14,642 nt of DNA from Filomicrobium sp. (GTDB lineage: Bacteria > Pseudomonadota > Alphaproteobacteria > Rhizobiales > Hyphomicrobiaceae), in NCBI GenBank assembly GCA_021775655.1, contig JAJFHK010000107.1:1-14642 (forward strand), in the 5' to 3' direction. The notes beneath the pieces were generated by a model that was not told the DNA's origin, searched no databases, and saw only the letters and a program-made list of their open reading frames with translations. The position numbers and the translations under genes are program-made. Positions 7,865 to 14,223 of the stretch are shown piece after piece (position 1 is the first letter of the stretch; each line of letters starts with the position of its first letter).

Positions 7865-7941
7865 CTCTATCTATCTCAGCTAAGAACTAAATCTTCCCTA
7901 TGCCTCCAGGCTTGTTGGACATAGAGAAGATTGTTCTTCCA

Positions 7942-9303
7942 TCAAAAGAAGATGTATGCGCCGACTTGGATAATGTTCAGCTCATCAAACTCTTGTTTGC
8001 CTACACCAGATACTGGACCAGCATAGTCGACCTCAGAGTCAATGCGAATCCACTTAGCGTAGATGTTCATTGAAGCTGCGTCGATTTCCTGAATAACACC
8101 CGCGCCCAAACGAAGGACGCTCGAATCGGTAATGTTGGTCGCGCCCCCATCGGCGAGACAAGCCGCACCGATGTTACCGCCCACACCACCAAGGTTTGCA
8201 CACGTCCGACCACTACCTAATTCATAGAACCCATTTGAGCCGTCGTTCTCGCCATATGCAGCGTAGAAGTGAGTCACACCAAGTGTATTCACCTTAGGTG
8301 AGAAACCAACTTTCATGTACCAAGATTGGCCAGACGGAACAGTAGGATTCTCCGTATCCTCGTTACCGTACGAAATGTGGTACCACAGAGCGGAAGGCAA
8401 GTGCTTAATCGTTGCGCCAAGCTGCAAGTTCTCAGTGTCGATAGGTGTGACCCCATCCGCCTGCACAAAGCCGTCGCCATTTGTCCAGCCATACGCAGCA
8501 GCGAATGAGTACTTAAACCCACCACCTTCGCCAGCATAACGAAGAGCAGTTTCCCATTTGTCGTCTTCACCCCAAGAAGCCGAAGCGCCGAAGCCTCGAT
8601 AAACAGGGGTGTCATACTTAACGACGTTCGTAGGAAATCCGTTGCAATCCCCAGACAGACCGAACCCAAGACCGTTACAGAAACCCAGTTGCTGAATTCT
8701 ACCGGTCGTGAGAGCACCCGTACCATTTTCAGGGCGAAGGAAAAAACTTCCGCCGTCAAAGGTGACGCTGTTTGCGTGGAACAGAGTTCCAGTGAAGTCT
8801 GTGAAGATTGGTGCGTTATCAGCAGCGCCAAACTGTGAACCAACCGAAAGCTTACCGTATGTTTTGCTCTTTAAGTACCAGTGCGACTGCGGAACATTCA
8901 CACCTAGAGTAGCGTCATCGGTGTTCTGGTCGTTAAAAAGCGAGTTCGCTTGATCCACAAACACCCTGAGTTCGTAACCAGCGGACCAATCAGAATTGAT
9001 GGTCGCGGTACCTGTGAAAGCGAAGTTGGTTCCCAAGTCAGTGGAGTCCTGAACAACATATACGTTGGACTCTTGACCATCATCCCAGAATTGAACAGCC
9101 TCTGCCACCCACCCGGTGATGGTCAGCGAAACCTTTCGGTTCCCTTTTCGAGCCGTTGTAGCTTCCAGCTCTGCGATGCGTTCTTCCAGGTCTGCGCAAC
9201 AGTCGCCACCCAAATCAGCTGCAACCGCCGGCGCAGCCCCAGCCGTCAAAGCGGCAATCAATATGGAGCCGGGTCCATAAATCCTCCAAGACATTGCTGC
9301 CAT
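7942..9303 (-). CDS. Outer-membrane porin, alphaproteobacterial type
   Basis: A beta-barrel channel for small hydrophilic solutes, 453 residues. A signal peptide covers about 1-28 (hydrophobic ILIAALTAGAAPAVA, cleavage near AVA-A). The mature protein opens with a Cys-Cys pair (DLGGDCC) and a short predicted coiled coil at about 37-50 (ADLEERIAELEA). The remainder is alternating aromatic/polar strands such as KVSLTITGWVAEAV, rich in Gly, Asn and Trp, ending in the C-terminal phenylalanine (GAYIFF) read by the BAM assembly machinery. The ATG at 9303 has GGGAG about nine bases upstream; a second in-frame ATG lies at 9294. It is monocistronic: a strong terminator follows and a 600-base gap precedes. 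An 18-bp palindrome lies about 50 bases upstream of the start. The cysteine-containing Gly/Ala-rich loop near 377-396 may form a disulfide. Solute specificity is unknown. Confidence 0.93.
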   Translation of the reverse strand: MAAMSWRIYGPGSILIAALTAGAAPAVAADLGGDCCADLEERIAELEATTARKGNRKVSLTITGWVAEAVQFWDDGQESNVYVVQDSTDLGTNFAFTGTATINSDWSAGYELRVFVDQANSLFNDQNTDDATLGVNVPQSHWYLKSKTYGKLSVGSQFGAADNAPIFTDFTGTLFHANSVTFDGGSFFLRPENGTGALTTGRIQQLGFCNGLGFGLSGDCNGFPTNVVKYDTPVYRGFGASASWGEDDKWETALRYAGEGGGFKYSFAAAYGWTNGDGFVQADGVTPIDTENLQLGATIKHLPSALWYHISYGNEDTENPTVPSGQSWYMKVGFSPKVNTLGVTHFYAAYGENDGSNGFYELGSGRTCANLGGVGGNIGAACLADGGATNITDSSVLRLGAGVIQEIDAASMNIYAKWIRIDSEVDYAGPVSGVGKQEFDELNIIQVGAYIFF

Positions 9304-9354
9304 CGTGCGATTCTCCCAAAAGCGATATTTATTCGCTAAGTTCGTTTCATATTT

Positions 9355-9372
9355 GCCACATGGCCATGTGGC
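9355..9372. promoter_or_regulatory. 18-bp perfect palindrome in front of the porin gene
   Basis: GCCACATGGCCATGTGGC is identical to its own reverse complement. Its centre is about 60 bases upstream of the porin ATG, where an operator or activator site would be expected. A half-site copy, CCATGTGGCG, recurs at 11074-11083 ahead of the small lipoprotein gene. The binding protein is unknown. Confidence 0.6.
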
Positions 9373-9904
9373 GACGAGTGCCCCAACTCATTCACCATGG
9401 ACACGCGAATGACTGTTCTTTGTGGATAATCCACAACAGCAGTGCTCGTCTTGGAGCATTGCGACAAAGCGATAGGCAATATGTGACCGGTCGCAGCCTG
9501 TGGCATATGCGCTACATCTGGCAGTTGCTGGCCTGCCGTCTAAAAATTAGTACGTTTGTCCCATGCCACAGCCCCTGAACATACCGACTGCAATCCGGCC
9601 TGGCTTATATCTACCCATCAATCCGCTTTCTTCTCCCCGTCAGGATCGGGACATAGTCCAGACAGCCGCTGATAGGGTGTAGTTACCGGTTCCAATAGAA
9701 TGAGAGTGCCAACCGAACCTCTGCCTGAAGGCGCCAAATTACTTCAGCGAATCCAACAATCAAATCCGAGGCGTAGATATAACCAAGATTCGTATGCAGT
9801 GGTCGTTATGCGCCATCTGGATCGCCCTTATGCTGGTTGCAATGGGGAGCCATTATGGAATCAAAACCGCTGCTTCGAGTTTTTCTAAATACTATCAAAT
9901 CCAT
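9373..9904. other. Intergenic region between the porin and tRNA-Ser
   Basis: About 530 bases without a supported gene. It holds a 17-bp inverted repeat with a perfect DnaA box at 9420-9436. Plus-strand frames at 9700-9888 and 9794-10015 have no ribosome sites; the second runs antisense through the tRNA gene, and its end is the usual artefact of translating a tRNA-Ser. No promoter pair could be assigned with confidence. Confidence 0.45.
9420..9436. promoter_or_regulatory. Inverted repeat containing a DnaA box
   Basis: TTGTGGATAATCCACAA is an inverted repeat with eight-base arms around one central A. Positions 9421-9429 are TGTGGATAA, the exact complement of the consensus DnaA box TTATCCACA; the other half is an eight-of-nine match in the opposite direction. 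It could bind DnaA and influence the porin promoter, or bind an unrelated dimeric regulator. Confidence 0.5.
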
Positions 9905-9997
9905 TGGCGGAGACGGAGGGATTCGAACCCTCGATACGCCTTGACAGCGTATGACGATTTAGCAAACCGTTGCCTTCAGCCACTCGGCCACGTCTCC
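9905..9997 (-). tRNA. tRNA-Ser (anticodon GCU)
   Basis: A 93-base class II tRNA. The acceptor stem is GGAGACG/CGTCTCC with discriminator G and an encoded CCA at 9905-9907. The D arm is GGCCGAGTGGCTGAAGGC. The anticodon stem is ACGGT/ATCGT around the loop TTGCTAA, so the anticodon is GCT and reads AGC and AGU codons. The long variable arm (CATACGCTGTCAAGGCGTATC) pairs as serine tRNAs do, and the T arm GAGGG-TTCGAAT-CCCTC is standard. The 3' end faces the sparsely coding region to the left, which makes it a plausible island integration site. Confidence 0.97.
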
Positions 9998-10002
9998 TTG
10001 AG

Positions 10003-10037
10003 CGACCTTTTCTAGTGATCCAAAAGGTCGAATGCAA
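10003..10037 (-). promoter_or_regulatory. Promoter of tRNA-Ser with an embedded inverted repeat
   Basis: On the minus strand TTGCAT (10037-10032) and TAGAAA (10014-10009) are 17 bases apart and lie just upstream of the tRNA 5' end at 9997, a good sigma-70-type fit. A perfect nine-base inverted repeat, CGACCTTTT/AAAAGGTCG (10003-10011 and 10022-10030), fills the spacer and the -10 area. Confidence 0.55.
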
Positions 10038-10284
10038 GCGGCGCAGATACCCACCAGTCAGGAACCCCGTGTGAAAATGCCCTGCATACCCCGCACACCC
10101 GGCCAACAGTCCCAGCCTGACAATTCCCGCACCGGCAGGCGGCAGTCGAGAAAACGTGCTAAGGTCTGCCGCAATGGCACTTAAAGAAAGCGCGTCCTGC
10201 CGATATTGATTGGCCATAGTAGGCTAACCAACCAACCACCCCGGCGGCGGCACGCACTCTGGCATACCGAACGAGGCAACTGGT

Positions 10285-10908
10285 ATGACGGCCCACACTC
10301 AGAGCACTTGCGTCCTGACATTCGTAGTGGCGATAGGCACTTTTCCGCATGCCGCTGCAGCTGTGGAAGCCTGCGTCCGCTGCGATAGCCCGTTTGCAAT
10401 CTATCGCTGCCAGGTGGACCAACCTGGTCTTCCCGCCGACGCCTCGATCTCATTGCTTTGCATAACCGAACTCGCCAAGAGGAACGGCCACGCAACCTGC
10501 GCAGTCAGCCGTGAATCGGGTGATGCTTGTAGTGGTGAGATCGTATCGGTCACGCCATCTCCTGGCGGCCCTATGCCCCATGCGCGCCCGCCTAATGCCA
10601 TTGCAGCGACACCGGGCACAGACATCGGCGAAACGCAACCAACTGAGAACCCGGACGAATTGCCAGCTAACGACGATATCGAGCAGGCCGAAGGCGCCCC
10701 ACCAGCGAACGATAAGTCACCCAAAACTGTTGAAGAACTCGCCAAACAGACCGCAAAAGCCTCCGAGAAAACTCTCAAGCAGGCCGGCGGAGCCGTCGTC
10801 GATGCCGCAAAAAAGACAGGTCAAACGATTGAAAACACCGGTGATGCCATCGGTACTGCCGCCAAGAAGACATGGCGGTGCATCAGCTCATTATTTGGAA
10901 ATTGCTGA
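10285..10908 (+). CDS. Secreted cysteine-rich protein with Lys/Ala-rich tail, function unknown
   Basis: I do not recognise a named family. The protein has 207 residues. A signal peptide covers about 1-25 (LTFVVAIGTFPHAAAA). The mature N-terminal part (about 26-85) carries six cysteines (30, 33, 42, 59, 72, 82), starting with a C-x-x-C, suggesting disulfides in the periplasm. A proline/acid-rich linker follows at about 88-148. Then comes a Lys/Ala/Thr-rich amphipathic segment at about 149-195 (EELAKQTAKASEKTLKQ, AAKKTGQTIENTGDAIG) resembling the 11-residue-type repeats of LEA-like or apolipoprotein-like helices. The chain ends WRCISSLFGNC with two more cysteines, the last being the final residue. 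The ATG has GAGG about nine bases upstream. It stands alone on the plus strand between tRNA-Ser and a small lipoprotein gene. Confidence 0.8.
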   Translation: MTAHTQSTCVLTFVVAIGTFPHAAAAVEACVRCDSPFAIYRCQVDQPGLPADASISLLCITELAKRNGHATCAVSRESGDACSGEIVSVTPSPGGPMPHARPPNAIAATPGTDIGETQPTENPDELPANDDIEQAEGAPPANDKSPKTVEELAKQTAKASEKTLKQAGGAVVDAAKKTGQTIENTGDAIGTAAKKTWRCISSLFGNC

Positions 10909-11116
10909 TCGAACCACTGGAGCGTGTCTGAGAACCTTCAGATCCGGGGTCGGACGCAGGCACCGCACGCCACCTTCGCAGCATTCAGGCAGAGTTCATC
11001 TGCCACAGTTTAGACCGTTGTGTGTCGGCTGCGGGACAATGGTTTGTCCGTGCGGAAAGACGATGAGAGTTGACCATGTGGCGTTCGGGCGTTTCGCCCA
11101 AAATAAGGGGGTTCGC
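10909..11116. other. Intergenic region before the small lipoprotein
   Basis: 208 bases containing two small perfect hairpins: GGACAA-TGGT-TTGTCC at 11034-11049 and GGGCG-TTT-CGCCC at 11087-11099. Neither is followed by a T-run, so they are not intrinsic terminators. A half-site of the porin palindrome (CCATGTGGCG) sits at 11074-11083. Confidence 0.4.
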
Positions 11117-11359
11117 GTGTTAGTTCGTTTCGCTTCAATCGTAACCCTGTGCGCATCGCTTGCAGCTTGCGCGCAAACACCAATTCTTCCCACACCTGAT
11201 TTCGGGACCAGCGATTTACAAGCCGTCCCGTCTCTAAATGCCTCGGAAATGCAGCACCTTGGCCATCAAACGTTTGCCGGCAAAGTCCTCACCGCCATCG
11301 CGCTGGAGCGCGTAACAGGTCTGAAGCCAGATCCGGCCCGCTTTTCGGATATCGATTAA
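11117..11359 (+). CDS. Small putative lipoprotein, function unknown
   Basis: An 80-residue protein starting at a GTG with AAGGGGG five bases upstream. It has a type II signal peptide: Arg4, a hydrophobic core, and the lipobox LAAC with Cys18 as the lipidation site. The 62-residue mature part (TPILPTPDF at its start; GKVLTAIALERVTGLKPDP near its end) is proline-containing and shows no domain I recognise. The frame is open far upstream, and an ATG at 11065 would add 17 residues, but that would bury the signal peptide and it lacks as good a ribosome site. It ends 45 bases before the stop of the convergent glycosyltransferase gene. Localisation should be an inner- or outer-membrane leaflet on the periplasmic side. 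Confidence 0.72.
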   Translation: MLVRFASIVTLCASLAACAQTPILPTPDFGTSDLQAVPSLNASEMQHLGHQTFAGKVLTAIALERVTGLKPDPARFSDID

Positions 11360-11404
11360 ACCAATTCGCAGCTCTGAAATCTGCAACGCTCGACACGGCC
11401 TAAT

Positions 11405-13033
11405 TCATAACCCCAGACGCCTTTCCCGGCCTGTATTGACGATGCGTTTCTTGGCGCCCTTCTCAAGGACCAGCAAATACCAGATGCTGGTCCTATAACC
11501 GTTTTCCCGCCACAAGGAACGCCATGGAACAACTAGGCGTTCACCGTCGCGAGCTTCGATGCCCTTCGGCAGTACAAATCGCAAATAGCGTTGAACCTTA
11601 TCCATCGGTAGCTGCCCAGACCATAAATAGGCAACCCGCCCGCGGGTCCAATCTGCCCCTTCTGGAGTAAAATTAGGATAGCGCCGGGTGATCACCGGAC
11701 TATTCGGAAACAGCGTCCGCAAATTACCTGAAGCTTCGTGATCAAGGCTAATGATTGTGCTGCCGTCATCGACACCACGAGCGCGCATTTCCAGAGCAAG
11801 CTTCTCGAATGGCACTCCCCAGCGGCAGGTTTGGCACACAGGATCCATCACATAGAGATTGGCCATGCGGGCAACAAACGCGACCAGCGCTATCGCCAGC
11901 GCCAGTCGTCCGAATCGTTGCACATGAAGAGGCTCATGGTCAGAGCGCTTTGCCACACCGAAAAGCCAGATGACGCTCGACAAATAAAGCGGCATCAAAA
12001 CATGTACCGCCATCCCTCGAATTTCAAAGACAAGTGCGCCGCCAATCGAAACCAGAAAAGCCAAGCAGGTGGCGTTCAGAATCAGTCGCTCGTATTCACT
12101 CGGCTCATTGTCCGTAGGCACGCCCTTCAAGTCAGCCCACGCCCTCTTCAACCAGCCAGGGAATATCACCGGAAGAATAAACAACAACGGCGACAAGTAC
12201 GCGAGTGGTCCGCGGATCGCTCCCCAAACCCCTTTGGCGTTTAGGCTCCAGCCATCATGCCAAACGCGGGTCAACCAATACAGTCGCCGTGGTTCATCAA
12301 GCATCCACAACAGGTAAGGCGAGGCAATCACGATTGCCGCCAGCAGCGCCATCAAAAATGGTGGGCACAAAATTGCTGCCCGCATTGCCGGCTGCAACAA
12401 TGCAGCAGCCAACAAGGTCGCAAGAAAAACCGTGTAGGCAGGCTCGGTAAGGAAACCCAGCCCCATTGCGACTGCCAGCCCAGCATAATCGACCGCCTGA
12501 CCTTCCTGCAGCACCCGCAAGAGCAACCAAGTCGTCGCCAGAACCGCAACCATCGCGCCGACTTCGTGCGTAAAGCCCTCGTGATAGCGCCAACTGATCG
12601 AGTAAATGAGCGCCAAAGATTCAACTGTCAGAAGGGCAAACAATCGATCGCCGAGTGCACGCAACGCCGCCAGATAGAGAAAGCCCGCCGATGCAATCAG
12701 GGCTGCATATTTAATGCCGAGAATGTTCTCAAAACGCGGACCGAAAACCTGTTGCAACACCCATAGCACCCAATCGTAGAGTGGTGGCTGCCTTGGGAAT
12801 GCGTCGTAACCGGCGAGCAGGTCCTGCGACAGAATGATATCGACGACGTCATCTTCACCGAGAACATTCGAAGCCAGCAGGCGAAAGCCAGTATGCAGCA
12901 AGGCATAGACGGTCACCGCGCCGAGCACGATTGCCAGCCCACGCAACCTGTCACGCGACGTGTCGCGTTGCATGCTGAGTGCTGCATCGTCGTGACCGGC
13001 TTTAACGCCGGGCTCACCTATCGCGTCCGTCAT
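11405..13033 (-). CDS. Membrane glycosyltransferase, GT39/ArnT-like (PMT_2 type)
   Basis: A 542-residue integral membrane enzyme of the dolichyl/undecaprenyl-phosphate-sugar transferase type, which moves a sugar from a polyprenyl carrier to a lipid or protein acceptor on the periplasmic side. A cytoplasmic N-terminus of about 30 residues precedes TM1 (about 33-52). The first periplasmic loop has the acidic motif GEDDV (Glu60, Asp61, Asp62), where the family keeps its catalytic acids, followed by RQPPLYDWVLW at 81-91, the counterpart of the KPPL-x-x-W motif of ArnT. About ten hydrophobic segments follow to about 400, then a soluble periplasmic C-terminal domain of about 140 residues with CQTC at its start. 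The ATG at 13033 has AAGGGGG at a rather long distance, so the start is less certain. It lies 51 bases downstream of qor on the same strand, perhaps co-transcribed. Donor and acceptor are unknown. Confidence 0.85.
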   Translation of the reverse strand: MTDAIGEPGVKAGHDDAALSMQRDTSRDRLRGLAIVLGAVTVYALLHTGFRLLASNVLGEDDVVDIILSQDLLAGYDAFPRQPPLYDWVLWVLQQVFGPRFENILGIKYAALIASAGFLYLAALRALGDRLFALLTVESLALIYSISWRYHEGFTHEVGAMVAVLATTWLLLRVLQEGQAVDYAGLAVAMGLGFLTEPAYTVFLATLLAAALLQPAMRAAILCPPFLMALLAAIVIASPYLLWMLDEPRRLYWLTRVWHDGWSLNAKGVWGAIRGPLAYLSPLLFILPVIFPGWLKRAWADLKGVPTDNEPSEYERLILNATCLAFLVSIGGALVFEIRGMAVHVLMPLYLSSVIWLFGVAKRSDHEPLHVQRFGRLALAIALVAFVARMANLYVMDPVCQTCRWGVPFEKLALEMRARGVDDGSTIISLDHEASGNLRTLFPNSPVITRRYPNFTPEGADWTRGRVAYLWSGQLPMDKVQRYLRFVLPKGIEARDGERLVVPWRSLWRENGYRTSIWYLLVLEKGAKKRIVNTGRERRLGL

Positions 13034-13084
13034 CTTTAGTGCCCGCCCCCTTAGCGGACTCCCGTCAAAGCATCGGCCCTACCG

Positions 13085-14059
13085 TCACGGCAACAACACC
13101 GTCGAACCAGTCGTCTTACGGGCTTCGAGATCCCGATGCGCCGCTGCTGCTTCCTTCAATGGATAGGTCTGATTCACCGGAATCTTGACAATACCTCGCC
13201 GCACAAGATCGAACAGATCGTTGGCACTGGCCACGAGGTCCTCACGGCTTGCCGTATACGTGAACAGCGTTGGTCGCGTTGCAAAGAGCGAACCCTTCTT
13301 CGACAGGATTCCGATATCGAAATTTGGAATCGGACCAGACGCAGCCCCGAAAGAAACCCAAAGCCCGAGCGGTTTAATGCAATCCAGCGAACCAGGATAG
13401 GTATCCTTCCCGATCGAATCGTAGGCGACGTCGACGCCCTTGCCGCCTGTCAGTTCCTTGACGCGAGCGACAAAGTCCTCGCTACGGTAATTGATCGTAT
13501 GAGTGCAGCCGTGCTCCTTCGCCAACTCTGCTTTTTCCTCAGAGCCGACGGTACCAATAATCGTTGCCCCAAGATGTTTGGCCCATTGGCATGCGATTAG
13601 CCCAACACCGCCGGCTGCAGCATGGAACAACAGCGTCGTCTCAGGTCCAACCCTGTAAGTGACGTTCAAGAGATAACGCACTGTCATACCCTGCAGCATC
13701 ATCGCGGCAGCGGTTTGTGGAGCAATTGCTTCTGGCACCTTGACAACACGCTCGGCAGTAATGAGCCGTTCTTCTGCGTAAGCGCCAATCGGATTGGCAT
13801 AAGCCACCTTATCACCCATAGCGAATTCGCTGACATCGTCGCCGACAGCAACCACCTCGCCGCATGCCTCCATCCCGATCACGGCCGGAAATTCTCCAAC
13901 GGGATACATGCCGGTGCGATGGTAGGTGTCGATATAGTTCACACCGACCGCGAGATGGCGCAAACGAAGCTCACCAGCACCTGGTGCGCCGATCTCGACC
14001 TCGTCCCACTGCATCACTTCCGGACCGCCATACTGATGGATTCTGATTGCCTGAACCAA
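13085..14059 (-). CDS. qor: NADPH:quinone reductase (zinc-independent MDR family)
   Basis: A cytosolic quinone oxidoreductase of the medium-chain dehydrogenase/reductase superfamily, 324 residues, against 327 in E. coli Qor. The N-terminal GroES-like domain begins AIRIHQYGGPEV and contains GVNYIDTYHRTGMYP at about 39-53. The Rossmann domain has the family's nucleotide motif AAAGGVG at 147-153, followed by LIACQWAKHLGA as in Qor. The C-terminal part (VAYDSIGKDTYPGSLDCIKPLG, KGSLFATRPTLF, YPLKEAAAAH, TGSTVLLP) also follows Qor closely. No zinc ligands are seen. The start is a TTG with AAGAGGTG five bases upstream; the frame extends to an ATG at 14212, but those 51 residues lack any counterpart in the family. 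It is divergent from the lipoprotein gene at 14224 and followed by the glycosyltransferase gene. Confidence 0.93.
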   Translation of the reverse strand: MVQAIRIHQYGGPEVMQWDEVEIGAPGAGELRLRHLAVGVNYIDTYHRTGMYPVGEFPAVIGMEACGEVVAVGDDVSEFAMGDKVAYANPIGAYAEERLITAERVVKVPEAIAPQTAAAMMLQGMTVRYLLNVTYRVGPETTLLFHAAAGGVGLIACQWAKHLGATIIGTVGSEEKAELAKEHGCTHTINYRSEDFVARVKELTGGKGVDVAYDSIGKDTYPGSLDCIKPLGLWVSFGAASGPIPNFDIGILSKKGSLFATRPTLFTYTASREDLVASANDLFDLVRRGIVKIPVNQTYPLKEAAAAHRDLEARKTTGSTVLLP

Positions 14060-14064
14060 CGTTG

Positions 14065-14072
14065 CACCTCTT
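14065..14072 (-). promoter_or_regulatory. Ribosome binding site that fixes the TTG start of qor
   Basis: AAGAGGTG on the minus strand, five bases from the TTG at 14059, one base off the ideal AGGAGGTG register. It sets the protein at the usual family length and argues against the upstream ATG at 14212. Confidence 0.75.
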
Positions 14073-14192
14073 GATTTCTGCCAACCGGTCTCGGTCAACT
14101 TGGATTTGATCAACAGGCCCCGGCGACACATTCCTCCATGTGCCTTGACCCTGCCATTGCCGCCTTCTATGGGCTGAGCTTGATGAGAACAA

Positions 14193-14210
14193 GTCTCCTT
14201 TACCGGAGAC
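14193..14210 (+). promoter_or_regulatory. Hairpin just before the ribosome site of the right-edge lipoprotein gene
   Basis: Inverted repeat GTCTCC/GGAGAC with the six-base spacer TTTACC. It ends four bases before the GGGAG ribosome site of the gene at 14224. It lies in the 164-base divergent region shared with qor, so it could equally be an operator. Confidence 0.4.
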
Positions 14211-14223
14211 AAGCGGGAGTGTC

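Noticed and set aside
9794..10015. Plus-strand frame with one possible membrane helix running antisense through tRNA-Ser
   Set aside because: Its second half is the familiar artefact of translating a tRNA-Ser gene (RRRRDSNPRYALTAYDD), and no ribosome site precedes it.
10511..11064. Long plus-strand open frame rich in Arg, Pro and Ser running into the small lipoprotein frame
   Set aside because: Most of it is the +1 shadow of the secreted Cys-rich protein gene, whose Ala/Lys/Pro codons leave this frame open. It has no signal peptide or family resemblance and no good ribosome site; the lipoprotein's own GTG has one.
14060..14212. N-terminal extension of qor to the ATG at 14212
   Set aside because: The 51 extra residues have no counterpart in the family, whereas a TTG with a good ribosome site gives the standard length.
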